Shown in pieces: positions 36,201 to 50,400 of a stretch of 64,000 nucleotides of DNA (position 1 is the first letter of the stretch; every line of letters begins with the position of its first letter). The notes beneath the pieces are model-generated. The model did no database searches and was not told the origin of the DNA. It was given only the letters and a program-made list of their open reading frames with translations. The stretch spans positions 10,537,501 to 10,601,500 of the forward strand of contig JAFFSR010000136.1 of the NCBI GenBank assembly GCA_017163975.1, in the 5' to 3' direction. Source of the stretch: Anastatus disparis (taxonomy: Eukaryota > Arthropoda > Insecta > Hymenoptera > Eupelmidae). Made by a program: the position numbers and the translations under genes.

Positions 36201-39035
36201 ATCTATCTCTGGACTCGTTGCATCGGGAGAAACGTTATAGGTGATCGACGTAATAAGCAAATGTGGCGCCAGTTTTGTTGTTACATAAACGAAACATCAT
36301 GTGGTAAAATAATTAGCTTCGTATATACGATGCACGTATATAAAAAAAAATCTTTTAACCTTGAATTAGCAATTTAATGATATTTGGAAAATATTATAAA
36401 ACAATTAACATTTCATAAAACGTACAAAAACAATTAGTGAGGATAATAGAATTATTTTTTTGAAAATATTCATAATTATACATTTTTATATATTGTATAA
36501 GGAAAAATAGTTTAAGTTATTTAAAAATTTGAAAAATTTTTTAAATAAAATTTTATGAAAATACAGTTAAGTTGTTAAATTATAAATGTATTTATTATTC
36601 TTTTGTTCACATGAATACGATATTTAAAACTCATCTTTAAATGATGCGTAAATTTTGAGAGTATATTTGTTTGACGCTACCTTGGAAATCCTAAATATTA
36701 CCAAAGCTTTTCTGTTGGAGAACAAAGTTAACTATATATGTCGGTATGGAGATAAGGAAAAAAATTTATTGTTGAAATAGTAAAATAACAACAGCCACAT
36801 TAGGAGTTTATTAATTCAGTATACGATTCGTCTCACGTTTCAATCGTAAAAAAATAGCATGCGACGTCAGAGCGCACATACGATTGCGTTGCATCGTCAA
36901 CGTCATCAAGCATTAAGCGCGCAAATAGATGTATACAATATAGTAACACACGCGAGATGCGCAAAAATTTTATTCTTTTTTTAATTTTTTTCAAGCCATT
37001 GTCAAGAAAATTTTATATGTGGCCATAACGAGGGAGTATACGCTCGTAAAGATAAATGCCTTTGTATATAAAAACGTTTATATACGATACGTGTGATGCT
37101 TCTGTTTCGAAATGTTAATTTGAAAAAATGCAAAATTTTATTTTGGCTTGTACAAGCGTGATTATTATTTTCGTAAGTGCATTAAATTATTTTCAATTCG
37201 TTGAATTTAGAAAATTATTTTTGTAGTAATTTTATTTATAATGATAAAATGTTTATTAAGAAATTTACTTTTTATTTAATTTATGTACAGTTTATTTTAT
37301 CTAATAAACGTAATTATAGTGGCTTTTAATGGAAAAATTTTTAATACTTTATGTTTTGACAAAGTACAAAGATTATTAAAAAACAAATTAGATTTTCTTA
37401 TAATTATATACTTAATTAAATAATTTACATTTAAATTTTTAATTGTTAGACATTTTCTTAATTTTTATATTTTCAATCTGTTTATTACTTTGCTACAATA
37501 AATTTAGTTATTTTTGTAAAATCCACAGTTTTATTATTTTTAAATTTGAAAAAAAATTTTCATTTATGTAATTTTTAAGTTATTTTAAAAATTATTTTTG
37601 AATGACATTAAGTTGAAAATAGGTTTATTCTGTACGAAAAAATAATGAGAAAAAATGTTCTTTTAATTTTTAAGCGGAAGAACAAAAATTAAGAATGAAT
37701 TTTAAAAGTATTTCATTTTTTTCCTTTTTTATAAAGCAACAAAAAATTAAATTTTAACAAAAATTCATCCCCTGGGTAACTACTAAATAAAAAAATCTCA
37801 ACAATCACATTTATGCATATAAAATTAATATGGCATTTTAAAACAAGTTGTGCATATATATAACTATCACAATAGCTATAAATAAATATTTAAAAACATT
37901 AAAGTTTTTTTAAAATTTGTAGGTTAATGACTTGTTCTAAAATAAGAAAAAAATAATTATTAATAACAACATTATTTCCAACGCACAGAGAACTTTTCAT
38001 ATTAATTTTACGTAATTCTTTGATTAAAGGGTACTTTTGTATTCGTAATTAATTAAAACTTCATAATTAATGAACGTGCCAAAATTGAAAGTATAATTTT
38101 AATTGAGATACAAAATATTTTGAAAGAAGCATTGATGTATGTACCTAAAATAGTAACAAGATGATTTGTGAAAATGAAAAAAAAAGAAGAAACAGTCTGT
38201 GTAAAAGCAGGAAAACATTAGCGATATTACAAGAAGGTCGAAAACAACAATAAGCGCCACCCAAAAATTGTCCACTTGGTAACTGCGTAGAGTATTTTGG
38301 CAATAAGCCGATTGATACATCAAAAAACGTGTCTATATATACACTTTCCCCTAAACAAAGACAACCACTACAAGAAATAAGAGATCAAAAAGTTTCGACG
38401 ACAACGAATTAAAATACACTTAAAATATCACATATACAGCGTACATATCTATAGATATAAATACGGGTGTTTGTTTTTATCTGTTTCTTTTTTTGGAGTT
38501 CCCTTGTCGACTTTTCATTATCGCTTATTTATAATCAGTAGCAAAAGCTTGTATTTCATGTGAGATTAGATTGTAAGTGTCTTTGAAATCTTGGATGATT
38601 AAAGGCTTTCTCGTAAGATTTGTATCTAATTATTTTTCATTAATTTATTCTTCCTGCTTTTCATGACATACTTTAAACATGAAAATTGCATGAAATTTAT
38701 TAGATTGTATTTGTCGGCAAAAAGTTACCGAACGATGATTCATTCATTGTGGTTTCTAAGATCAATTTTTTTTTTCACGCTGAGCGATAACATTAATAGT
38801 AAATTTTATATATGCACAGATTGAGTCAATGAAAAACATTGACGCATTCATTGAGTTTAACGAGTTTTTATTTCTGGGACTAATCACTTTTGGAGCTTTA
38901 TTACTTTTTACAATAAATTTACAAACAGAATTGATAAAATTAGTATTTGATCTTTTATATATTGAATCGTTAATTTGTTATTCCAAAAATTCTTTTTATG
39001 TAATTTTGTTGACTGCAAATCAAACGCATAAAATA
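33214..39035. other. Gene-poor AT-rich stretch
   Basis: I see no gene. Modestly GC-richer patches occur at about 35150-35290, 35440-35620, 36180-36330 and 36830-36960, without coherent frames. This may be intergenic or a large intron. Confidence 0.45.
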
Positions 39036-39062
39036 ATAAATAAATAAATAAATAAATAAATG
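39036..39062. repeat. (AAAT)n microsatellite
   Basis: A tetranucleotide run of about six units. Confidence 0.85.
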
Positions 39063-39139
39063 AATAATCATAAATAATATTGAGTAATTTATTAAAAATA
39101 TTTTTTGATTAATCGTTGTAAAGTCAATGGTTTGCTGAT

Positions 39140-40640
39140 ATCTACGTAAGCGGAAGTGTCAGTTAATGATAAACGAGGGCAAATCTTTCAAAGCGTTTCA
39201 AAAGTAGTTTTTCTCATGTTTTCAAAGGTTACATTATTCCATTTTTAGCCTATTTAACGCTTTTTGAAAATCAAACGCTTTAACTTTTTAAAACGCTTCA
39301 GTTTTTTTTATAACTCGAGGAATTGAATAAACAATTTTTTATATTTATAGGAATAATGAATAAAAGATTTGCAAGAATTTTAAAAATTTAAAGTGTTAAG
39401 AAAATAATATTATAATATACGGTAAATATTCATTGAAACTGAAATAAAAAAGTGTTTTTTTCACTTAGAATTATCATCATAAGAGAATAATAAAAACTCT
39501 AAATATATTAATAGACTATTTATATTTTATCTATTAATAAAATTATTATATTTATATTTTAAATAAATAATAAAATACGCGAAAACTTTTGCTGATAATT
39601 GCTAAAGGAAAATTTACGATGAAAGAAATTGGTAAAAGTAGTTATACCGGTATAAAAAGGAGGAAAAGTATAAAATTTCCAATCATCATTTCATGTTGTA
39701 TTGATTGTACAAACTTTTTTTCGTTTATAAACGTATACTAATAAATAAAAGAATTGCTAAACAAATATTTCTTATTATTTTGTATTAAAAATAATATTGT
39801 TACGTGGTACTACATAATGTACATTGTAATATAAAGTTTATTGCTTGTTTAAAATTTTCTTTTCATTGTGAAATTTCGAGTTGTTTATTGCAAAAATGAT
39901 TAGCGGATTAATGAATATATATAACTTGCAGAAATTTAAATTCAATCGAGTGGCTTAAAATATATGGAATTTATGAAGAGCATCGAAACTCATACAGAAT
40001 ACGAACATGAATACGTATTAATTCAACGAAGAATCGAAGGATTTGAAAAATCTCATTCGATTATCTCTTCGTTAAGTTACGACCCTATGACTATGACCCT
40101 ATAGAGACGTAACATCGCTCTATCGCTTTTACATTTATTTACATATAAAAAAAATGAAACCTCGTTTATGAATCAGATGCTGATAAAACTTTACAATGAA
40201 ACTTTAAAAATAGCATAGGATAATAATTGAGTTTGTATTGAACACATTGCAAATTTTCAATCTTGTAATATTTTCTTATTTTTATTTCATTTTTTTCGCA
40301 ACGTATTTGTATATTACTAAATTTTCTTAAAACTGTAAAGAAGAATAAAATTTTTATGGACTTTTAAAATAAAATAATTGAAATTTTAAATATAAAATAA
40401 AATAAAATCATTATTATAACAATACATTTTATAAAATTCTTGAACCAAGTTTATTATGTTATTATTCTTAGACGTTTGATAAAATTTTGATTATTTTTTC
40501 ACTAATTTTATTAAACGTAAAGTTCCGTCTCCCAAGTAACCAAGATGCAAAGACTTGTAACTCATCATATAGAGTTCAATTCCTGTTCTCATAAGCGTTT
40601 TCAATTAACTGTCACTTCCGTAGACTGACACTGCTTTAAA
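39140..40640. mobile_element. Possible decayed element with inverted ends
   Basis: A sequence at about 39142-39177 (TCTACGTAAGCGGAAGTGTC and following AGTTAATGATAAACG) resembles the reverse complement of 40594-40626 (TCAATTAACTGTCACTTCCG then TAGA). The two are about 1.45 kb apart, so they could be terminal inverted repeats of a degraded DNA transposon. A short cluster of AACGCTT motifs lies just inside the left end. No transposase frame remains and the match is short, so chance is not excluded. Confidence 0.25.
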
Positions 40641-42599
40641 TAACATGTCATCTTCTAACAATTGCGAAGATAGCATGCCATCTCATCCACTTTATGTAAT
40701 GCACAAATCTGATTGTTCAAATAAAATCAAAGGAAGTATGAATTATTATTTTTACAAACTTTTTCTATGTTCCTTTATGTTGAATTATTTTTTATTTTGA
40801 TTTTGGCAATTTATAAATTGTAACGATAATTTCATAAGTTGCATCACTTCTATTTATTTAAAACACATTCACGAGCATTATTTTTAACGTCCAATAATTT
40901 ATTTTCTTTTCTTCAATATGTCTAGATGTTTGAAGTTAGATTATTTTACCAACAAAAAGAGTGTCTGGATAAAGAGTTACTGTTTTCATTAAACTTTAAG
41001 AGCTTTTTTTATCTAAAGCTTGCGGAGAAACTTTTTTTTTATTTCAAGTTTAATTTTTCCAAATTTAATTTGTCCAAAGTTAGAGGTTACTCTGTTTTAT
41101 TAAAAAAAATTTTATTTTAAATTTTTAAAATTTAGTATTAATAAGTATAAATTTTTAATAAGAACTTATAAATCCTGTCCACCATAAAGTAAGTGTATTA
41201 CAAAGGTTAATATATACAAAAATTATTATAAAAGTCTTCACTTAAATATAATGCTAATTTTTGGAGTATTTCATTTATTTATATTTTAACATAAATTTAG
41301 AAATTTTTATTGGAGTAATCGTTAAAAATTAAACAAAACATGTTAAACTTTGGGGATACCAAGCGTTAGATTTACCCAACTTTTTTTTATAATTTTAAAT
41401 AACGAAAAATTTGTTATCTACAATTCTTACACTCAATACTATATAATATTAATGATTGTTTGTTGAAAATTATATCTAATAGAAGCTTGATGAATACTTC
41501 TATTTTTTCGCAATTTTCTTTTGCTTTAGCATTATTGCTCGTTCTGACAATACGAGTAATTGCTATTGTCAGATTATCATTTAATGCATAAGTTTTACTA
41601 TTTTAGTATTTTCTTTTCACCTACAACAATACATTTTAATTAATTATATTTTTATTTTAATGTATAAATCACGAATTTCACAAAAAAACTTTAAATAATT
41701 AGAGAACTAAATTTCGTAATTTTTCTTTTCGTTATCATTTTAAGATAATATTTGTGAATTAATATTAAAAAATCTATATATATTCAATTAAAAAGAAAAA
41801 AAATCTCTTGATATTAAAATTTACATAAAATTTTAAATATCTCAAATATTATATTATCATTTTTTTTTAAACTCGAGTTTTCGAGATTTTTTTTGTAAGC
41901 ATAAAATATTTTGGTAGCATTGCTGCACAGTATGAATTGATAGTAGATACTTGGGTGTTCATTATCAATTAATAATATCAACATACAACTTGCGCAATCC
42001 GCCATTGTAACGAAAATAACGTTTAACTTATTTAACATTTTTTCTCAAGCCTCAATGAAAGATAAAAATAACGAGCGAAAAAAAATTTGGACTTTGTATA
42101 AGAAAGGAATAACAATTTTAAAAAAATATATAAAAAACCGCAGCGATTGTGGCACCTTCAAGCATACAATGATTACAAAATTAAATATAATTATACTGTA
42201 AAATTCAACGTAAATTGTATTGTTAAATAATAATAATAAAAATTTAAAAAAAGTAACTTTTATATTCAAAGAAAAAAAAGCAAAGAAATTACAAGAAAAT
42301 AAATAAAGAACATAAAACATGTAAGAAATAATTGCTAACTATACTACAAGCAAAAAAAATAACTTTTAGAACAGTATACACAGGATAGGATTTAAATAGC
42401 TCGACAATGATAATAATAGCTAAAAGGCAATAGACGTTAAACTGGAAAAGTAACTAAAAAAGATTATATATACATATATCGGTAAAAGTCCGGTGTCTGG
42501 TGCATTAAACGTGCCCCCCAAGAATAAATTTTATATAGTTATATTAGCAGTGAAAATTTAACGAGTTCTGTGACCTTGAATAACAAAAGCATTATATAC
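40641..42599. other. Gene-poor AT-rich stretch
   Basis: AT-rich, with open frames whose composition is that of random AT-rich DNA. Nothing is recognised. Confidence 0.45.
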
Positions 42600-42774
42600 A
42601 TACACCGAGGAGACGTGCGAGAGCTCGACACACCGCGCACAAGGGAACAAGATTATGTACGACGCGCCAATTGCATATTATATACGTATATTGGCTATTA
42701 CTAAAAGTGCTTTTGCCGTCAAAGCTAAAGGTTGACACTTGAGCGAAGAATTTTTGTCTTTTATTTGAGGATAA

Positions 42775-42954
42775 ATGAAGGTGCGGCCTAAATTTTTATT
42801 TTTTTCGATTTTCCTTATATCTATAATTATACTAATGCTGATTAATTTTTATTTTCAAACCAGTTTTCTAACAGTTTATAACGAATACGTGGGAATGGAA
42901 CTTGTATCGTGTGAGAACAAGATTTCATTATGTTTGACTATATTTAAGCTAGAG
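42775..42954 (+). CDS. Candidate first coding exon with membrane anchor
   Basis: An ATG at 42775 opens MKVRPKFLFFSIFLISIIIL, a short basic start followed by about 20 hydrophobic residues, then a mixed segment (VYNEYVGMELVSCENK) before a possible donor (CTAGAG|GTAATT, GT at about 42955). The topology resembles a type II signal anchor as in Golgi glycosyltransferases. It lies about 100 bp after a GC-rich patch (42600-42680) that could be a 5' UTR or promoter. No second exon was found, and hydrophobic open frames arise easily in AT-rich DNA, so this remains a guess. Confidence 0.22.
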
Positions 42955-43071
42955 GTAATTATTAATTTGCATTATTATTAACAATTTCTTTAATTTTTTG
43001 ATTTTAGGTTCGAACAATCGAAAAAAAAGTAGTTTAAAATAACGTACAATATGACATAGTAATTTCCATTC

Positions 43072-43218
43072 ATGGACGGTCGATCAGCTGATCGGGTTAT
43101 ATTCAGCGGCATTTTAAATATTGAGCAATTAGCGAGTACATATACTTCAAGCAAATTTTTGAGTATGTCAAATCAAAGAGTTGCATCGAATTACTGCGCA
43201 ATTGCATTTGTTATATAA
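43072..43218 (+). CDS. Very short open frame, uncertain
   Basis: A 48-codon frame begins MDGRSADRVIFSGILNIEQL and ends with a TAA at 43216-43218. Its composition is more balanced than the AT-rich background and the start overlaps a CGATCAGCTGATCG palindrome. No family is recognised and no splice sites connect it with neighbouring frames. Confidence 0.15.
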   Translation: MDGRSADRVIFSGILNIEQLASTYTSSKFLSMSNQRVASNYCAIAFVI

Positions 43219-44040
43219 AAAAAACGGCTTACATAACTGAATAGTTAAAAAAAAAAAAAGAGCTTGTGATTCTAATTTTTACTATACTACCTGTTACAAT
43301 ACATTATCAAGTTAATTTTAAATTTCATGATTTTCATTCTTATTTCAGAATTTATTTTGGAACAAAGTAAATTTTGATTTAGGTATTTATTTAATGAATA
43401 ACCGATAAAGGTTAATATAAAATAGAAAAAAGAAATGTTCATATAGTGGCATATGTAACTCAAGCTGGATAAAGAACAGGAGTACACGTTGGCCTAGAAA
43501 ACTAGAAGCAGCATTGTGGGAATTATAGTGAAAAAAAGACCATATGCGTCTGTAATTACCAGAATATCATCGGAGGTTGCCAAGGTGTTCTTTAAATCAT
43601 TAAAACATTCCAATTGAGCATAAACAATTGGTAAAAAATCATAGAGTCACATTTTACCGTTTAACACACTTTGCACAATGTTATTTATTTTTCGACTATA
43701 ATATAGACACTTTGCACAAAGGTATAACACAGAAAGCCAAACACTTATAACAAAAGTTTCGGAGTTAAAATCATCAAGGAAATTAATTAGTTTTAGGCGC
43801 CGGTGCGATTGTGCGAGTATTATATATTTATAATAGAAAGTAGATGTTTCACGTTCCACACAAGTTGCTTAACGTGCGCGAATCTGGGCCAGCGGTGTTG
43901 TATGCGTATATCTATGTATATTGTATGTAACGTATGTATGACGAGTTGCAGTTTGAAAATAGCACTTTAGGGGAATATGTTGAGACGAGACTCAAAGTAC
44001 TACTACTAAGCTTGAACGGCTTGGGCTCTCAGCGTATATT

Positions 44041-44400
44041 TCATCGTTCACGTTCTTTCTCTCTTATAGTTTGCTTATATTCCCCTCCCACTAAAAGTTA
44101 ACAACGACACGACCGACGTCGACGATACGAAAAAGCAGCAGGCACAGGCACCATCACCCACAGCGCAGGATAGCACAGCACCACCACCACCAGCAGTAAC
44201 ATCAGAATAGTATATATACAAAACCCGGCCATGCAAAATCATCCACTGACGTCACTTTGCCCCTCTTTATAAATATATTCTTTTTCATCTCTCTCTCTCT
44301 TCTTTTTCTCTTCTTCGCTGGCGCACATAACTCTACTCGCACTAAAACGCATATCGCTCTCGTATGTTCGCACATTCGTTAAAGTTCGTCATCTATGTTT
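44041..44400 (+). promoter_or_regulatory. Candidate core promoter: CRE plus TATA box
   Basis: A full cAMP-response palindrome TGACGTCA at 44247-44254 is followed 14 bases later by TATAAATA at 44268-44275, then a pyrimidine-rich run where transcription would start (around 44300). Upstream, 44100-44215 is GC-rich with CAC/CAG repeats. This order and spacing fit an inducible, TATA-containing + strand promoter, or the region may act as an enhancer. No coding exon was established downstream. Confidence 0.4.
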
Positions 44401-47400
44401 CTTCTTTAACGCTTAGCTATATATACAGCTAGTTATATACTCTTTGGTTTTCTTTATTATTACTATACTACTTTATATAGCTAACTTTTTTTACTTCCTT
44501 CTATTTTCTATCATTTCCAGACTATAGTTTAACTTTTAACGAATATTCGTGAAAATTCATTATAATATCAAATGATATCAAGAATTTCTTCTTTTCTGTA
44601 TAAATTTACAATTAAGAATATAAAATAGATAAATGTTAAATTTTATGTCTTCTACTCGAAATACGTTATAATAAAACCAAATTTTAATTGTTTTCATAAT
44701 TAAGTTAATTGCTGACCATTTAATAATTTGATAATTGAAAAGTTTGTGTATCATACTCATTGACACAAGAGCAAAGTCGATTAAATAATTGTTATTAATT
44801 AACCTTTTTTTAATTGAAAATATACATCGATAGATTTTTGGTATTATATAAAGTTAACATAATAGAATGAAAAAACTTTTGGCCTTTAATATATTCCGAC
44901 CTTAAAAAATTCGATACTGATAAAATAAGTATCTGTTAGTATGATGTGTAAAGCATATACATGACATCATAGCAATTACTATGACAAACTGATATTATCT
45001 GTTTATTAAATAAATATTGAAACTTGAGTACGGTATATTTATAAATTAAGTCATATTCTTTAAATAATTAAAACTAATTTTTATTTTAATCTTACATTTA
45101 ATCCTGTTACAGATAACAAACGTTCGTCATAGTTTTAACGTCATTTGAATTTAAAAAATTTATGCTCGATTTTAAAATATCATACAATTAGTACAAAAAA
45201 AGTCAAGTTGGAAAAATATTTTATTATCATTTTTTTATGTGCAAAAATTTTAATGATAACCAGTGTTCAGTGATTCATGCATGCTGATAGTTTTGAAATT
45301 TGCCAGTCCAAAATAGACGTTGCTCATCGTTTCAAAGAATTTTGAAATTAATAAATTTTGAAAATAAAAATTATAATCGATAATAAACAGAGTGTAATGA
45401 ATAATAAATGAACGTTTCATACAATGTAATGCAATTAAAAATTCTTTTGAATAATTCAAGTTATTGCAATAAAATCCGTAATAGTTAAAATTTGGTGGAA
45501 AAAAAAAACAAAATATATTTTTACATCAAAAATATTTAGCGTGCTGGTTAGTATGGTCATGTCGAGCAGTTACCTTGAAATCTATTAGTTTGCAAATTGC
45601 ACGCTGCATGTTCTCGACCTTCGAAAGCGGTTAGTGTATCGCTTTCAATGTAATTCAAAGTATATAAAAACTTTTTTAAACATGCAGACTTGTGTGCATG
45701 TATTGCGGCTCTCTTATATATTTAACTTATAATGTTTGAAGAAAGAAGTAAAAAAGGTTCTGATATTTTTGTATCAATGAATTGCATTTTTTGAAAAAAT
45801 GATTTATAATTCATTTTTATATTATTGCGTTATATGAATGTACGATGACGAATGTTTACCGTCTTTTTTATTTAAAAAATTTTAAATACGCATTTACAAA
45901 ATTTCAAGTATAAAATTGTTATTAATTTTCGTCATTCATATTTTTATTTAAACTTTTTATTGAAAATGATTCGCGTTGAATCGCAATTTTATAAATATAA
46001 TATATATATATAATAAAATATTATTTTATTGACAAGAGCCAAAATTTTTCTTGGCCTCTAAAACATTTAGTTTTGTTAATACCCAAATGTTTTGATGAAT
46101 CAACGAAAAAAAATAATCTTTTACAACGAAATTGCTTTCTTTTTTTTGTATAACGCAAACACCAAACGTGTTAATATTTGATTTTGATGTAACGAAGATA
46201 TGATTATCATTGTTTTGTAAAACGAACGTATTTTGTCTAAATAATAATACTTCTTCAACGAAACGCTATACATGTTGCTAAAATAAAAAATATGTCTTTG
46301 TATCTCGAACCATTAATAATAAAACAAAAAAATAAGTAGTCTATATTTAGTTGAAACTTTTTTTTAAACACAACATGGGTTATATCAATCAATTCTTCGA
46401 AGTTAGTCTGCGTGAGTAACTACAGATTTACTATACAACGATAAACGTTATTGATGGCCAAATTAAAAGACAAGAAAGGTAATCATTAGCAAATTTACCG
46501 TTTGTTTTTAGCGATGTTTGTTTAATTATCAATTTCTTAGAATGTGTATATAAATATTCATTTTGGCTACTTCTGAGTTATTTTGTTAATTTTCAGTTTG
46601 TAATAAATGACTTCATGACTTGGTTGTATAATATGAAATACTAATTCATTATTCCAAATATGAGATTTTTGGTAAGGATGATAAAATTAGTATCAATGTA
46701 CAAGGTATACATTCGATACTAATCTTGTGTATAAATATCCCTGAATTTATATAAAAACATACATTTTTTATATGCACGTAAAAAGAATACAGTTTAATAA
46801 AATCAGAAATAAAGTGTAAAGAGTTAGCTTTGATATTTAGTTTAATTTTTTTCATTTATTTTGTCAATTTAAATATTGGATATTTATTGCAAGTTATAGG
46901 CTATTTTGTTAGCATAAAGAAAATTGAATTTGCTTCAAAAGCATAAAATTCATAAACAAAAAATTTGAGAGAATTTTAATTGAACATGAAAATTGAGATT
47001 AAAACATATTGATAAAAAAATATATCGAAAAAGACTATTTGGTAGAAGTGAAAAAATAAAAATAATTTTGATTTTAAATATAAAATTTGCTTGAATTATA
47101 GTTATTGGTCTTGAAATTTATTTTTATCTCAATTATTTTCTCCCAACTTTTGAGCTGATTGGTCTTTTTAAATACTTTTTTCACATTGAAAGTTTGTGAT
47201 TTCAATTTTCATGTTATTTCGATAAGAATCTTTTGCTTTAAAAACTTTAAAATTAAAAAAAGTGTACTTTGTAACTTTAGAAAAATTCAATGTTAGATCG
47301 AATTATTAAAAAATGAATATACATTATGTTTCTCTGATAAGACTACACTTGAAATCTATATCGATCGGTCTTATCTATTTCAATATAAAAGTACTCTAGT

Positions 47401-50400
47401 TTGAATAGCTTAATTACTCATGGCTCAGCTAACATTTTGTGTTTGTTATTATTATTATTTTCATTAAAAATATTTAATAATAAAGAACATTTGATTTTGA
47501 CATGATCATTCTAGGAAAATGTAATAATATATAAATCATTTTTTTTACTTAAAACAACATATTCAAATTACTAAGTTCAGAAGTTTCGAAATCTCAAATT
47601 AAAATCATTTTTCAATTTTTTTAACTTTTAACAATTTTATCGTGGTATAACTTTAAAAATATCAACATTTTGTTAATCACAATATGATTACAAAAATTAC
47701 TCTAAATAGTGTAGAATGTATATACATTTTGAAAAAAAATTCACCTTGTAAATATTGATAATCTATTTTAATCGTGATGTCAGACATTTTTTCTTTTTAT
47801 ATCTAAATATAAATACTTTTTTTACATAGAAAACTTCGAAATAGACTTTTGGTCAAGTGTGGATCAAGATTTCAAAAATTCTATACGTTTGAAAAATAAA
47901 ATATTTCAACATATTGCGTATTGTCATTCGTTAATAAAAAAAAAACAAGATTATCTTGGTTTTAGAAAGATTTGTAACTATTATTATTTAAAAATTAATT
48001 ACTTTGAAACGTTAGAAAAAATTTTTCTAATTTTTTGTACATAAAATATAAAATTTTACCAGAATTTCAAGAAAATAAGAATTATAAGCTACCCATTTCT
48101 CATGAAACGTCTCATATAAAATATTCTAGATCCACAATAAAAATAGAAAGCTTTAGCATTGTTTAGAGAGAAAAAAAAAGATCGATCGTGTATTATAAAT
48201 TTGTGTCTCGATGAAGCATGCAAACGTCTTTACATCATGGTAATATTATAACAGCATTAAAGTCTCTCTCTTGTTGGTATAGGATCATTGAACACGTGTG
48301 CATCTAATAATTTTACGGTTTAATTGTTCTCGAGGAGAAATATTTAAGGCCTTATCCTTGCATAATTATTTATTCGAGAGTATATACACGCGCAAATTAT
48401 AACAAGCTCATGGTGCACGCGCGGAGAGATCAGTTGGGTGCACAAGCACTTCTGTGCAATTATATTATAGATTTTTTTTTTCTTTTTTTATCTAATGTGT
48501 ATGTAAAGATGCATTTATATCGATTTAATTTCTTGTGATAATATTTGCATGATGTGCTTTCATGATCGTTGCTATAGTTTACGGGTTTGTTTCTAAATTT
48601 ACTTGCAAGGAAAAATTTATATCTGTCGACTCGTGAATTTTCTTGAGACATGAAATTTTTTAGTTATTATTATTACAGCTCTACACACATTGAATTTTTA
48701 TATATTTATTAAATATTAATATTTTCAGCGGTCAATTTTATTTATGTTGGACCAATAAAAAAAATTAAGATCACTTGTACTTCGAGAATATAGGTTTATT
48801 TTACATCCAAAATACATAAAAAAAATTTCAAAGCATAGGTCAAGGTGGTCTAAATTTATGGAACGTTAAGAAAATAATGATTTTTAGTTTTTTTTTTTGT
48901 TAAATCATAAGATTTATGAATTTTTCACTTGAAAATTTTTTATATTTCAGAAACATTTTTTAATACATTTTTTGTTAAATACGATGTATATTAGCGGAAA
49001 AATATAAATAATAAATGTATTTTTAAAAAATCGCCAATGACAAATTTGCTATTTACAAAGACTCATTTTATTTTCTTTTTAGAAAAAAATACTTTTTAAC
49101 GGCGTAGACATTTAGATCAGAACTGTGAACGAGTCAATTCCACAAAAAAGTTCGAAATAACATGTTTATTTATTTATTTTTATTGAAATCATTGAGATTT
49201 TATAACTTTTTCGATAGTTGTGTGGTTTATTATAATAAATTTTTATAATTAAATAAAAATTTAACATTTCAGAAAAACCTTCAGATTCCAAAGAATAAAT
49301 TTTATCCATTTCAAAACATCTTATAAATTCTGTAATATTTTTATACTACTTTAAATGAATTTGATTTTATGATTATTCTTGTTGTGCCCTTAATGAAGTC
49401 TTACAATTTTCTTCTGAATACGAGCACAAGGCTTTTAAACTATCCGTTACTCGCAGTCTGGTTTTTAAAATTTTAAATTAACTGGAGCAAACGAAGAAAA
49501 AAAAGTCAGCGCTCATTTAAAAATGAAACTTAAAAAAATTTTAATTTTTTCGCTTTTTATTTTGTGTAATAAGAATATTTTTAGATTCATTAAAAAATGT
49601 AATCGTAGAATTTGTTGTCTGTATTCTTCAACTAAGTTTTCTGATGATATTAATAATGAAAAGTTAAAAAATAATAACAAAATAATAGCTAGAAATTAAA
49701 CTGCACGGAGTTAATAAGTAGAATAAATTTATATGTGTGTATTAGTCTAATTAAACGAACATCAAAACTTGAATAGTTACTAAATTAATCTATATAATAT
49801 AATGAACGTTGTCAATGATAACAGGCCAAGGTTTTATAGACAAACGTTCATGTTTCAACTTTTTGGTAATTTCGACTTATTGCAGTACGTTTGTGAAACA
49901 TATTGAAAATTTAGTTATTTATGACTTGAATCTTATTACTTAAGTTTTATTGCAATATTTTACTCGAAATCTTATGAAAATCTGCTTTTGATTTTTCTTT
50001 ATTAAAGATTTTTAAATAAGTGGAAAACCATAAATTAAAAAATTTGTTTACTTAATCACTTATTGTAGCAATTAAAGTTTAAATTCAATTCACGATTGGG
50101 AAGAAATAATAATAGTTTGATTTTTTAAATCGACATTTTTTAATTCATAGGAAAAAATAATTTTTAATCTCGGTAATTTTAGAATATCATGAACGGTATG
50201 CAATTAAAAATAATATAAACTTTTAACTTATAATTGCGTATATAATTTTCAATTTGCATGGATGACAAAAAATAAGGATAATATTTTTTTTTTATGAAAA
50301 CGAATCTGACAACCGGTTAAGTGTTCTAAAAATAAAATACATTGATCGAGTCTTTTTCAAGGTAAGAAATAACATCATGGCATACTGATAATGACCTGAA

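Noticed and set aside
40530..40605. tRNA-like look (AGTTCAATTCC with a possible D-arm)
   Set aside because: No cloverleaf can be drawn and box A is poor; kept only as a possible tRNA-derived remnant.
44080..44215. Minus-strand frame beginning MLLLVVVVLCYPALW, resembling a signal peptide
   Set aside because: It is the translation of a CAC/CAG simple repeat, stops soon after an Arg run, and a TATA-like run sits too close to its ATG.
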